Counted from the stretch's first letter, positions 16,660-25,375 are shown. The stretch is DNA of 64,000 nucleotides from Halopolyspora algeriensis (GCF_003337235.1 NZ_QPJC01000004.1:248001-312000), one strand, 5' to 3'. Notes: generated by a model from the sequence alone, not told the origin. Numbers and translations: made by a program.

Positions 16660-17172
16660 CTACACGCCGGTGGTGCCGTCGATGCGTTCCCGGAGCAGGT
16701 CGACGTGTCCGTTGTGGCGTGCGTACTCCTCGATCATGTGGACGTAGATCCAGCGGAGGCTGACGTCCTGCTCCATGAAGCGACCAGTATCGGCCAGAGC
16801 ACGGTCGGCGCAGAGCTCGCGGGCGCGGGCGATCTCCGTGTGCCAGGTGGCGAGGGCGTCGTGCAGTGTGGCGCCCGCAGCCAGTTCGAAGCCGCCGTCG
16901 GGGCCACGCGGGTCGGCCTGGGGATCGTAGATGGGCGGAGCATGTTCTCCGGCGAACACTCGGCGGAACCAATTTCGCTCCACCTCCGCCATATGCTGGA
17001 CGAGGCCGGTCACAGTGAAGTCGGACGGTGGCACGGACGCGACGGCAGCCTGCTCGTCGTGCAGGCCCTCGCACTTCATGGCGAGGGTAGTGCGGTGAAA
17101 GTCGAGCCAGCTTTCGAGCGTGGTGCGCTCGTCGACGTTGAGGGGCGGCATAGGGCGTTCGATGGCGCTCAT
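16660..17172 (-). CDS. DinB/DUF664-family protein
   Basis: A 170-residue protein with the four-helix DinB-like fold. The metal-type histidines lie in [19 protein letters not shown] and in [20 protein letters not shown], and it closes [11 protein letters not shown]. It belongs to the same family as 5392-5892 but is clearly diverged. It is intact although surrounded by mobile-element relics and a VOC fragment, and it may be cargo of a lost element. Catalytic role unknown. Confidence 0.9.
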   Translation of the reverse strand: MSAIERPMPPLNVDERTTLESWLDFHRTTLAMKCEGLHDEQAAVASVPPSDFTVTGLVQHMAEVERNWFRRVFAGEHAPPIYDPQADPRGPDGGFELAAGATLHDALATWHTEIARARELCADRALADTGRFMEQDVSLRWIYVHMIEEYARHNGHVDLLRERIDGTTGV

Positions 17173-17245
17173 TGGTCGATTATCGCCACCAGCAACCCGA
17201 AGCCATCGGCAGCATTACCTCATATCAGGGCACCTCAATCAGTTC

Positions 17246-17430
17246 GCGGCTCGGGTGGGGCTGTTCTTGCGTGTCGACGACTTTCAGGCCTCCTGCGGCC
17301 AGGATGCGCGCAGCTGGGGCCGAGTTTGTCACTGAGCCACGTCAGGAGCCGTACGTACGGTCAGGTTGCCGTCTTCGTTGACGTCGCAGGCAACCGCTGG
17401 GACTTGCTGGGCCTACCGCCGTCTCAGTGA
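17246..17430 (+). pseudogene. VOC/glyoxalase-family fragment with two frameshifts
   Basis: Three frames in sequence spell the C-terminal half of a VOC protein: VGLFLRVDDFQAS, then RMRAAGAEFVTEPRQEPY, then YGQVAVFVDVAGNRWDLLGL and a stop. At least two indels separate them. The N-terminal half is missing. Confidence 0.85.
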
Positions 17431-17712
17431 CCGCACGAATCCGCCGATCCCTCATTGAGACGCAGTGGGACTCGTGATCGTCGTGGGCGTCTACTACTGA
17501 CTCGACGCCCTGGGATACCTGTGCTTACCGGGGTCGGTGGCGGCAACCTGGCCATGTTCCGGTCAGCGGTGTTGGTGGCCGTACTCACCACCGTGTCGGG
17601 TTGCCACCCGTTCGGTGAGTGGACACGATCGAAGTAAGGAACCCGGACGAGGCGCGCCGTACCCGGACCTGCAAAGACGGTGCACACGGGAGTGTGCTCG
17701 TCGGTGCAGAAC
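17431..17712 (+). other. Stretch without a recognised gene
   Basis: Nothing recognisable. It lies between two broken genes and is probably decayed DNA of the accretion zone. Confidence 0.4.
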
Positions 17713-18952
17713 TCAGTGGCCTGGGTGAAGCAGCCGTGCGGCGGTGAATGATCGTCGTAGCAGGATGACGGTCGTTGCTGTCAGACCGCCTGCTGCGGTG
17801 ATGGCCAATGCTGGTCCGATGGCGGAGGCGAGGGCGCCGACGGCTGCGGTTCCGAGTCCCTGGGCCGTCATGAGTCCGCTGCTGAACAGGCCGAAGCCTC
17901 GTCCGCGCAGATGCTCAGGAACGAGTTCGGCGAAAGCCGCCTGTAGCGGCAGCGAGTAGGCGACACATGTTCCTTCGGCGATGAGCAGGGCGATCCCGGT
18001 GGCCAGTCCGGGGCGTGTGGCGAAGGCAAGCAGTGGTGCGCCGGCGAGCAGCGCGAGTGGGAGGGCGAGGCGTGCGCGCATGGCGGGGCGGAACATCCGG
18101 GCGATGGCCACATCTCCGAGAACCATGCCGACCGGCAGCGCCGCGAGGAGGTAGCCGGCGCTGCCTTCCGGAAGTTCGGCGCGTGCGGCATAGGCGACCA
18201 GTGTGGCCTCGGCTCCGGCCAGGGCGGCGATCGGCAGCCACAGCGCCAGCAGCAGGTCGCGTCTGTTTCGGTCGCTGCGCAGCAGGTGGATATTGTTGCG
18301 CCACGTCTCGATGACCGTGGCCCGCAGCGGGAGGTCGGGTGTGCGGACGGCACGCTCTCGCAGACTCAGCCGCCAGATCGCTGCGGCTACCAGGTAACTG
18401 CCGGCGGCGAGCAGCAAGGCGACCTGCGGGGTCAGGAAGGCCAGCAACAGGCCTCCTACCGCGTAGCCGGCGATTTGCATGGTCGAGGAGATCGTCTGGA
18501 CGATCGATCGCCCGAGCACGTAGCGGTCTCCGGTCAGAATCTCCGGCAGCAGGGCTCCGGTCGAGGCCGACCGAAGTGGGGCGAGGGTCCCGGCCATGGC
18601 CACCAGCACCAACACCGCCCAGATGGGAAGCCATACCGCGGCAAGAATCCCGGTGACCGCGGTTTGCAGCAGGTCGTAGGCCACGAGCAGCCGGCGTTGG
18701 TCGTAGCCGATCGGCCAGGGCGGTCAGCGTGCTGCCGCCGATCGCTTGCGGGATGAACCCGGCGCCGAAAGTCACGGCGCTCAGCAGAGCCGAGTTGGTC
18801 GCGTTGAAGACCAGTACGGATAGCGCGAGGGTCCGCAGCGTCTCGGCCAGCAGCATGAGCAGTTGGCCCACCACGATGATCCGGAACTCGGGTTCGGCGA
18901 AGATATCGCCATACGTCGTGCGCCTGGGCTCGATCTGGTCCTGCGCAGCCAT
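17713..18952 (-). pseudogene. MFS transporter, single frameshift
   Basis: The N-terminal part (FRIIVVGQLLMLLAETLRTL, then FGAGFIPQAIGGSTLTALAD) and the rest (LLPEILTGDRYVLGRSIVQT and following helices) lie in two minus-strand frames. They join if one A is removed at about 18687-18690. The sum, about 412 residues with 10-12 helices, is the normal size of a drug-efflux-type MFS protein. GDRYVLGRSIVQT is typical of the actinobacterial MFS_3-like branch. It is either recently inactivated or a sequencing error. A member of the accretion zone. Confidence 0.85.
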
Positions 18953-19104
18953 CGTGCCAGGTTCGACCGTACAGAGGACGACACGCAAAGCTTTTTTGTG
19001 CGACAGCGAAACAAGGCGGCCGAACGTGAGCGACCACCCACTCCCGCCGATTGCGACCACAGGGTCCGCAAGGGGACCCTCATCGGACACGGCGCTCCAG
19101 TCGT

Positions 19105-19298
19105 GCGGACGAATCACGAGCTGGCCCTGCACGACGTCGGCTATGCCTCGGATCTGGCACACACTGGCTTCCACCCGCTCGACGGGGCGAACTTCCTGCA
19201 CGACGGCACCTACCCGGCTCGTGCACCTGGTCGCTCACCACTCTCAGGCCGCCCTCGAAGCGGAGAGGCGCGGGCTCTCCGCCGAACTGGCCGAGTTC
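19105..19298 (+). pseudogene. HD-domain protein relic
   Basis: Matches the middle of the intact HD gene at 24321-24899: LHDVGYASDLAHTGFHPLDG, then after a frameshift LVHLVAHHSQAALEAE. The fragment ends abruptly where the 338-bp repeat begins. It shows that the older element carried the same cargo. Confidence 0.88.
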
Positions 19299-19636
19299 CC
19301 GGCATCGGCCGCCAGGCCGCGCGCATGCTCGGCAGCCGGCCACCCGCGTGAGCGGTGCGCCGCAGGCGGGGTTGACGCCGATGTTCCCGGCTTTGATCCC
19401 GCGACAACAGCGGGATGGAGGCCGTACCAGGGCGAACCCGGCCGGTCGGCCGCGTTGTGCGCAACTCTGTTCCGCCTTCTTCCGACCTCGCGGCGTGCTC
19501 TCGCGCGAGTCAAGCCGCGGCGACCGCCCGGTGCAGAATCGAGCCTGCCGAGGCGACGCGCCAGGTCGCCCGGCACTTGGCCGTATCCAGCCCCGCCTCG
19601 CGGGGCGGCTTGAAGGCGTACAGAAAGTTCTCACAG
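19299..19636. repeat. 338-bp dispersed repeat, copy 1
   Basis: Aligns along its whole length with 22910-23246 at an estimated 85-90% identity by eye. It starts CCGGCATCGGCCGCCAGG and ends AAAGTTCTCACAG. Near the end is the hairpin GCCCCGC-CTC-GCGGGGC. No frame is conserved between copies, so it is not coding. Its left edge coincides with the break in the HD relic, which suggests insertion or recombination there. Confidence 0.85.
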
Positions 19637-19781
19637 ACGACAAGCAGGCCCGTGGCACAACCACCTGCACGTGTCGATGGTCACAATCTGGATTCTTTGG
19701 TTGCTGTGACGGCGAACTTGTCGATCAGGCAGGATGTGCCACGATTTGGATCATGACTCGCGCTAGAGGGAAGCAGAAGGC

Positions 19782-20117
19782 ATGTCAGGCGAGAGACAGT
19801 TCGGCGTCGATACCGACGCACTGCGCAAGGCCATTAAGGAGCTTGAGAAAGCTCGTGACCAAGCAACGAAGCTCGAGCAGGACGCAGGCGGGATCTCCCC
19901 TGGGGAGCTAACAGCCCAGGACGCGCATACCCAGAAGGCGCGGCAAATGTTCCAAGATCGTATGACTGGTGGGGAGGGGTCACTTCGCAGTTCGGCAAGC
20001 CACATTGCTAGGAAACTCCAGGAGAAAATCGATGCGTACAACGCGACGCTGGAAGAGTACGGCCGTGCCGAGGACAACGCGACCGCTGACGCGCAGCACA
20101 TCGAACGACGTTCATGA
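19782..20117 (+). CDS. Small WXG-like helical protein
   Basis: A 111-residue, highly charged, helical protein. The pattern VDTDALRKAIKELEKARDQA then IARKLQEKIDAYNATLEEYG suggests a two-helix hairpin like WXG100/ESX substrates, though no W-x-G is present. It lies 15 bases ahead of a DUF3558 lipoprotein gene, a pairing frequent in Pseudonocardiaceae (recalled, not tested). GC content is lower than in the core genes. It may be a secreted or surface partner of the lipoprotein. Confidence 0.7.
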   Translation: MSGERQFGVDTDALRKAIKELEKARDQATKLEQDAGGISPGELTAQDAHTQKARQMFQDRMTGGEGSLRSSASHIARKLQEKIDAYNATLEEYGRAEDNATADAQHIERRS

Positions 20118-20132
20118 GAAACGGTGGAGAGC

Positions 20133-20723
20133 ATGACGAGCAACCTGCGGCGAATCATGATCATGGGAGTTGGCTTGGCCTCAAGTCTTGTGCTTGCCGG
20201 GTGCGCTGGAAGTTCCAGCATGGAACCGGGCGGTCAACCTCCTACGATGCCGAAGACATCCACCGGTCCGGAAATCATTAACCCGAAGAATGCTGCAGCT
20301 CTCGACGTCTGTGGCCTTCTATCTTCTGAGGCTGCTACGAAGCTCGGTGTCAAGCCTGGCGGCGAAAAGAACTCGAACAGTCTGAACCCGGCAGTCCCGG
20401 ATGGGTGCATGTGGGAGAGTCCGGATGGCGGTGGCAAGAAGATCGGCTTTACAGCGATTGATGGCCGTTCAATCAAGACCTATTACAAGAAATCTCATTC
20501 CTATACTGACTTCGAGAAAATCACGGTAGCTGGACATCCTGCGGTCAGAGCGAACAAGACCGACCCGATGACAGGCGGAAGCTGCGATATTTACTTGGCG
20601 AGCAAGAAAAACCAAGTCGTTTACTCGTACGCTCGGACTCCCAAAGTTGGTGAGGTAAATCCTTGTGACTTGAGCAAGCAAGCACTGGAGCTGTCTGTGT
20701 CGTCGTGGCCCACCGCTAAGTAG
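20133..20723 (+). CDS. DUF3558-family lipoprotein
   Basis: A 196-residue lipoprotein. The signal peptide (MIMGVGLASSLVLAGC) ends in a lipobox, LAGC, so the Cys would be acylated and the protein anchored outside the membrane. The mature part has the DUF3558 pattern: LDVCGLLSSEAATKLG, DGCMWESPDGGG and a C-terminal CDIYLASKKNQVVYSY. Function unknown. It follows the WXG-like gene closely and is probably co-transcribed. The ATG at 20133 follows a GGTGGAG site; a GTG three codons upstream is possible. It sits in the older element, left of the inner att. Confidence 0.85.
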   Translation: MTSNLRRIMIMGVGLASSLVLAGCAGSSSMEPGGQPPTMPKTSTGPEIINPKNAAALDVCGLLSSEAATKLGVKPGGEKNSNSLNPAVPDGCMWESPDGGGKKIGFTAIDGRSIKTYYKKSHSYTDFEKITVAGHPAVRANKTDPMTGGSCDIYLASKKNQVVYSYARTPKVGEVNPCDLSKQALELSVSSWPTAK

Positions 20724-20747
20724 TTCCTCACAGTTCAGTAAGACTAT

Positions 20748-21113
20748 GAGCTGGTCTCACGTCGGCTCGCTGCCGTGGGACGTGATCCGGAGGCACGACT
20801 GTTCACCGGCCCGCGTGGAGGGCGCATCAGTACGGCGGTACTGCGCGATGCCACGTGCTGGGACGAGGTGGTGACCAAGCTCGGGTACGAGCACCTGCGG
20901 CGGCACGATTTGCGCCACACCGGACTGACGTGGATGGCCGATGCCGGTGTTCCGGTGCACGTGCTGCGCAAGGTGGCCGGGCACGGCACCATCACCACGA
21001 CCCAGCGCTACATTCACCCGAACCAGCAATCGATCAACGATGCCGGAGCCGCCCTGTCCGCATTCCTGAAGGGGGATCGGTCCCCACGTGGTCCCCACCT
21101 GAGGGCGGTGTGA
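20748..21113 (+). pseudogene. Tyrosine integrase, C-terminal fragment
   Basis: About 121 codons of a phage-type integrase of a different subfamily from the intact Int. It keeps RRHDLRHTGLTWMADAGVPV, VLRKVAGHGTITTTQRYIHP and an intact Tyr, but lacks the SAM-like domain and first catalytic Arg. It ends 78 bases before the inner att copy and has its own terminator. It must come from another element that used the same tRNA site. An ATG/GTG inside could still make a fragment protein. Confidence 0.88.
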
Positions 21114-21144
21114 GCGTGACTCGCGATCTCGTCCGAAACGAAAC

Positions 21145-21185
21145 AAGCCCGCTGACCTGGTCTTTCACCTCAAGTCAGCGGGCTT
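21145..21185 (+). terminator. Terminator hairpin after the integrase fragment
   Basis: A perfect 12-bp stem, AAGCCCGCTGAC/GTCAGCGGGCTT, about 17-base loop, 31 bases after the fragment's stop and 5 bases before the att repeat. It lacks a long T-tract. Confidence 0.75.
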
Positions 21186-21190
21186 GGCCG

Positions 21191-21236
21191 CTGGTCGGGA
21201 CGGCGGGATTTGAACCCACGACCCCCTGACCCCCAG
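21191..21236. repeat. Inner att copy (left end of the AICE)
   Basis: 46 bases identical to 32112-32157, running from the CCA end of tRNA-Pro to the first base of its anticodon loop. No tRNA 5' half follows, so this is the displaced att copy. Confidence 0.95.
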
Positions 21237-21334
21237 CTGTATGGACGAACGCCGTCACCTGGTGTTCTCGGTTGAGAGCGGATGGCTCGCTGACCGGTTC
21301 TCCCTGGTCGCATTCACCGCTGTTCGGTGCGGTT

Positions 21335-21354
21335 GATGTCAGGTGTGGATGTCA
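21335..21354 (+). promoter_or_regulatory. Paired GATGTCA boxes, left arm
   Basis: Two GATGTCA boxes 13 bases apart in direct orientation, 98 bases inside the left att. The same pair with the same spacing lies 37 bases inside the right att. They are probable integrase arm-binding sites (inference). Confidence 0.6.
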
Positions 21355-21481
21355 GTTAGCGCATCAACAGGCGAACTTGGTTGTGCTATCGCTGTTCGAG
21401 CGACGTACTTGATGGGCCACGACAACAAAAGCAAAGTACACTGAGATACCATGCTGCGAAAAATCATTCAGGGGGCTTGAA

Positions 21482-22816
21482 ATGGCCAGAAATCATCACC
21501 AAGAAGTCTTGGACGGAAATATTGGGTTCTTCTGGCCTATCGATGCAAATGGTCAAAGGCTGGAAGCCGATGATCAGCGCGGTTATATTCACCTGAAAGA
21601 GGATGGACGAATAAGACTGGAAACCTTAGATGAAAACCCAATACTCTCTTTTGCTAGACAGAGGGAGGATCGTGTCGATCGCCCAGATGCACTGTTAGGC
21701 AGCACGGCTAGCTCTTCAGTTCTTGTGCTTAACCTTTTTGGTTCCAGATCTACGGTTAATGTCGGCGGCTATCGAGCCTCTGTACGGAAATATTCTGCTC
21801 GGACTCTGATAAGTCGAGTCGACTTAGAGAATTTGTCCAGCATCTGTGCAACGGGCATCGAGGGAGAATTTTTTGAGGTGGAACGTTGGGCTCAATTTGA
21901 ACCTTCATGGGAAGCACTTAAACGCGATGAAAGCGGGCGTTTGAGAAGGTTTAGCATTGAGCTGGAGCCAATAATAGAACAAGATTCTGAAATCGACTCT
22001 AATCGATCGCTATACCTGTCCTCGAAATGGAAGGTGACTGGTCCATCTAGTAGGCGCACTATCTACTCGCCTGTAGTCGTGGGCTGTCGTTCCAACTTTC
22101 CAGTTCCATTTTCCGATCTCTTGAATCCTGTCCTTGCGGTGCAGAATTTACTCAGTATGGCATACGGTGGATTTGTTTCTGCTGCCGCAGGATCAGCTTT
22201 TTTGGATTGCAGGACCGAGCCCCGCGCTAGCCCATTTTGGACGACTCCGTTGATGCACACTCCTGCGGCGGTTCAGTCACCGCGGTCGATGACTCATGTT
22301 CCTCAATTTTCACTCGATATGCTTGGCGGCGTATCAGGATTGGCGAATTGGGTAAAATTAACTGATGAACATTCGCGGGCGGTAAAACCAATCGTTAACC
22401 AGTACCGATTTGGAGGATACTCGCCTGAATTGAAATTGATGGAAGTTGCCGCGGGGATAGAGTACTGGGTGAACGCAAGTCGTAGGAATTGTCAGTGGGC
22501 TAGGGTTGCTCCTAAGTCGCTCGCCCTGGCTGAGCATGTGGGACATCCGTTCAAGTCATGGATCAGATACGCCGAAAAATGGGCGGACATCTTTTGGCGT
22601 AGATATGGACAATTAAAGCATGAGCCCAACTATGAGCCCGATATTTATGAGATTAGCGTCCTTGCGGATGTGGGAGTTCATTTGTTGACTGCCGAATTGT
22701 TGAATTTTATATCGGACGCGAATAAAGACCCGGCGAGTCGATATTTTGAGTCTCCCCAGATGGTTTCATTGAAAGAGCGGATTCAATCGTTACTTGGCGG
22801 TCCCGGCGACGATTAA
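21482..22816 (+). CDS. ApeA-like protein with C-terminal HEPN-type domain (candidate antiphage)
   Basis: A 444-residue protein with no membrane segment. Residues about 1-290 are mostly beta (IGFFWPID, GYIHLKEDGRIRLETL, SSVLVLNLFG), like the N-terminal domain of ApeA, an abortive-infection protein. Residues about 310-440 are helical and contain R374-Y-G-Q-L-K-H380, an R-x5-H fit to the HEPN RNase motif. If correct, it would cleave RNA on phage infection. The call rests on architecture and memory of the family, not a search. The gene is AT-rich for this genome and has a CAGGGGG ribosome site. It heads the accessory end of the AICE. Confidence 0.55.
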   Translation: MARNHHQEVLDGNIGFFWPIDANGQRLEADDQRGYIHLKEDGRIRLETLDENPILSFARQREDRVDRPDALLGSTASSSVLVLNLFGSRSTVNVGGYRASVRKYSARTLISRVDLENLSSICATGIEGEFFEVERWAQFEPSWEALKRDESGRLRRFSIELEPIIEQDSEIDSNRSLYLSSKWKVTGPSSRRTIYSPVVVGCRSNFPVPFSDLLNPVLAVQNLLSMAYGGFVSAAAGSAFLDCRTEPRASPFWTTPLMHTPAAVQSPRSMTHVPQFSLDMLGGVSGLANWVKLTDEHSRAVKPIVNQYRFGGYSPELKLMEVAAGIEYWVNASRRNCQWARVAPKSLALAEHVGHPFKSWIRYAEKWADIFWRRYGQLKHEPNYEPDIYEISVLADVGVHLLTAELLNFISDANKDPASRYFESPQMVSLKERIQSLLGGPGDD

Positions 22817-22840
22817 TTACACGCAACACGCACTCGCCGC

Positions 22841-22884
22841 CATCCCGCTGTCCTTGCCGCCCCACTGCCGGGGTTATCGGCGTC
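22841..22884. repeat. 44-bp repeat, copy 2
   Basis: 38 of 44 bases match 5294-5337. It lies 25 bases left of the 337-bp repeat, so the full repeat unit may begin here. Confidence 0.6.
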
Positions 22885-22909
22885 AACCCGGCAACCACCG
22901 CTCACGCCA

Positions 22910-23246
22910 CCGGCATCGGCCGCCAGGCCGCGCGCATGCTCGACAGCCGGCCACCGGCGTGAGCGGTGCGCCGCAGGCGGGGTTGATGCCGATGTTCCCG
23001 GCTTTGATCCTGCGGCAACAGCGGGATGGCGGCCCGACCAAGGCGAACGCGGCCGGCCGGCCGCGTTGTGCGCAACTGTGTTCCGCCTTCTTCCGCCCTC
23101 GCAGCGTGCTCTCGCGCGTGCCAAGCCGGGCGCGACCGCCCGGCGCAGAGCCGAGCCTGCGAGGCGGCGCGCCAGGTCGCCCGGCTCTTGGCCGCGTCCG
23201 CCCCGCCTCGCGGGGCGGCTTGAAGACGTACAGAAAGTTCTCACAG
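22910..23246. repeat. 337-bp dispersed repeat, copy 2
   Basis: Full-length counterpart of 19299-19636. Here it separates the two defence-type genes: it begins 94 bases after the first and ends 51 bases before the second. It has much higher GC than either gene. It keeps the terminal GCCCCGC-CTC-GCGGGGC hairpin and the AAAGTTCTCACAG end. It may be a non-coding RNA, a MITE-like element or a recombination cassette border. Confidence 0.85.
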
Positions 23247-23297
23247 TGTTGGCCTTACCCTATCGCTGTTACAGCCCCGTGACCATGCCGGGGCATC

Positions 23298-24293
23298 ATG
23301 AGTTCTATGGATGATGTGAGTCTTGCGCGACCTGAGGGAATTGACGAGCCTGCGTGGACGTCGATTACTAAGCATCGCGATCGCCTCAAGGACGCGCTAT
23401 TGCGCTCGGATCGTCCTCACGTGCTCGGGTGCGCTAAAGATCTTGTGGAGTGTGTTGCTCGCGTTGTTGTCTCGGAACTTGGAGACATCACCAGTGAATC
23501 CGATGACTTCCCTACGGCATTAGGAAAGGCCCACAAAACCCTTAAACGTCAACCTGGAATTGACCTTACCGACGACCCATCCCTTCAGAAATTAGCACAA
23601 GGTGCTAAAAATATTGCGATTGCAGTAAATGAATTTCGAAATTCGCGTGGAACCGGGCATGGTCGTGTTAGAGATCCAATAGTAGAAGACGAAGTATATG
23701 AAGCTTCCCTCATGGGAGCCTTGCTTTGGGTTCGATGGAGTCTCCGTCGCTTAGAATACTTGATTCGCGGAATGCCGAATTCTTTGATACGCGATCTCAG
23801 TGAAGGCGCTAAATTTTACCGAGAGGATCTTGCCGAGCGTTTGGTAGCTGCCAGTCTCGCAAACCTTGAGACGGATACACTTCAGCGGCTAGGGAAGGCC
23901 GTTGGACAACGCGCAAAGACAGGTACATTCAATGTACAAGAGGAGGGAGTCGAGAAGTGCAGCGAGTCTAGCGACCTAATGCAGTGGCCAGTTGGATACC
24001 GAGAAGGACTAGCCAGAAGCATGTTTTTTAGCGAAAATGGCCGAGTTCAGGTAACACAGTGGTCTTCAGAGTATGCAGCTGGAGTAATTTCTGGAATACC
24101 CGACCCTGAATCCATATTAGACGAGATGATAAGTATACTACCAAATGTGGATAGTTCTGACCTTAATAGCATCAACGATGATAGCATCATCTACAAAAGA
24201 CTCATCGACAGTAAGGACTTATTTGAAGAACCTTACCGCTCGAAATGGATAGAGTTTGCAGTTCGATTCAAGCCGTCGAGTCATCCATTTTGA
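23298..24293 (+). CDS. Abi_C-like abortive infection protein
   Basis: A 331-residue soluble protein. The N-terminal half has helices with PHVLGCAKDLVECVARVVVS and the motif FRNSRGTGHGR (113-123), which matches the Abi_C/HEPN-like signature R-N-x-x-G-T-G-H-G. R114-x6-H121 would be the RNase pair. The C-terminal half is polar and unrecognised. Abi_C proteins are linked to phage exclusion, but few have a defined mechanism. Codon use is AT-rich like 21482-22816 and unlike the AICE core. The ATG at 23298 lacks a strong ribosome site; another Met follows at residue 4. Confidence 0.7.
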   Translation: MSSMDDVSLARPEGIDEPAWTSITKHRDRLKDALLRSDRPHVLGCAKDLVECVARVVVSELGDITSESDDFPTALGKAHKTLKRQPGIDLTDDPSLQKLAQGAKNIAIAVNEFRNSRGTGHGRVRDPIVEDEVYEASLMGALLWVRWSLRRLEYLIRGMPNSLIRDLSEGAKFYREDLAERLVAASLANLETDTLQRLGKAVGQRAKTGTFNVQEEGVEKCSESSDLMQWPVGYREGLARSMFFSENGRVQVTQWSSEYAAGVISGIPDPESILDEMISILPNVDSSDLNSINDDSIIYKRLIDSKDLFEEPYRSKWIEFAVRFKPSSHPF

Positions 24294-24320
24294 TTAATGT
24301 CGATATGATCTATTTTTTTT

Positions 24321-24899
24321 ATGGTCCTTTCCGGGTATCCTAGTGTTGTGACGCTATTCGCCTGGGCCTACGGAGTCGCAGAACACAAGCTCGCTAGCGT
24401 GCTACCGCGTCGCTGGGAGCACGTGCAGGGCGTGGCTCGTCAGGCGCGCAGCTTGCAACCTATGGCAGGTAGTGATGCGGACCTGTTGGAGTCGGCGGCG
24501 ATCCTGCATGACGTGGGCTATGCGCCGGACATCGCGCACACTGGCTTTCATCCCCTGGACGGGGCGAACTTCCTTCACCTGATCGACGCACCCGCTCGGC
24601 TCGTGCATCTGGTTGCTCACCACTCCTACGCCGCACTCGAAGCTGACCTACGGGAACTCTCTGCCGAGCTGTCCGAGTTCGAGGATGAGCGAGGCTCGCT
24701 GCGGGATGCGCTGTGGTACTGCGACTTGACGACGACCCCGGACGGTGAAGTCATCGACGCTCGAGACCGGATCGCTGAGATTCAGCAGCGTTACGGCCCG
24801 GATCACCTGGTTACTCGGTTCATCACGCAAGCATCGCCGGAACTGCTCGCGGTGGTCGATCGCACGGAACGCCGGCTTTCGGCTGTCGCGGCTGGCTAG
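24321..24899 (+). CDS. HD-domain phosphohydrolase
   Basis: A 192-residue HD-superfamily protein. The metal residues are His34 (RRWEHVQGVARQ) and His63-Asp64 (AAILHDVGYAPDIAHTGFHP); a later His-His (LVHLVAHHSYAALEA) fits the helix-4 ligands. Such enzymes hydrolyse nucleotides or signalling phosphates; the substrate is unknown. It converges on the NUDIX gene with a 4-base overlap of ends. A truncated relative sits at 19105-19298, so it is a standard cargo of these elements. The start is uncertain: ATG 24321 lacks a ribosome site and GTG 24348 is an alternative. Confidence 0.88.
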   Translation: MVLSGYPSVVTLFAWAYGVAEHKLASVLPRRWEHVQGVARQARSLQPMAGSDADLLESAAILHDVGYAPDIAHTGFHPLDGANFLHLIDAPARLVHLVAHHSYAALEADLRELSAELSEFEDERGSLRDALWYCDLTTTPDGEVIDARDRIAEIQQRYGPDHLVTRFITQASPELLAVVDRTERRLSAVAAG

Positions 24900-25366
24900 C
24901 TCAGGTACGGCCGGGCTCGGTTTTCCAATGCGTGCTGGATGCGTAGGCGCATCGACGAGTCAATGCTCAAAGTCTCGATGTGCTCAGGCTCTACCCAGTG
25001 CACTCGGCGGGATTCCGAGCTCGTTCGCAGTTCTCCGCCGGTCGGCTGGGCGTGGAAGACAATGGAGAACTCCTGGCGGACTTCGCCGTCGTCATAGGCG
25101 ATGACGTGGCGCGGATCGGAGTAGATGCCGACGATGCCGGTCACCTCGACTTCGATGCCGGTCTCCTCGCGGATCTCGCGCATGGCGGCTTCTCGCGTGG
25201 TTTCGCCGATGTCCTGTGCTCCTCCGGGCACTGCCCAGAGCCCGTTATCGGTGCGCTCGATCATCAGGACATCGCCGGACTCGTTCCGCACGATCGCAGC
25301 GACAGCGACGACCAGGCTGTTGGCTCTCGGCGCCCGCGGATCGTCGTAGTAGTCCGTCTTCGGCAT
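24896..25366 (-). CDS. NUDIX hydrolase
   Basis: A 156-residue protein with a complete Nudix box at 49-71 (GAQDIGETTREAAMREIREE followed by TGI), which binds Mg and hydrolyses nucleoside diphosphates linked to another group. LVVAVAAIVRNESGDVLMIE is the standard first strand. A substrate cannot be assigned. NUDIX genes next to regulators are a known feature of AICEs. It is transcribed from the same side as the XRE/PLD-like regulator 9 bases upstream, probably as one unit under the operator at 26143-26184. Confidence 0.93.
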   Translation of the reverse strand: MPKTDYYDDPRAPRANSLVVAVAAIVRNESGDVLMIERTDNGLWAVPGGAQDIGETTREAAMREIREETGIEVEVTGIVGIYSDPRHVIAYDDGEVRQEFSIVFHAQPTGGELRTSSESRRVHWVEPEHIETLSIDSSMRLRIQHALENRARPYLS

Positions 25367-25375
25367 ACCTCCTGC

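Noticed and set aside
19299-19636. Open frames within the 338-bp repeat
   Set aside because: The frames are not shared between the two copies once indels are aligned, so coding is unlikely.
19782-20117. Toxin-antitoxin reading of the WXG-like and lipoprotein pair
   Set aside because: The second gene has a lipobox and DUF3558 pattern, not a toxin fold.
21191-21236. A second tRNA-Pro gene
   Set aside because: Only the 3' half is present; the sequence after the anticodon-loop boundary does not pair.
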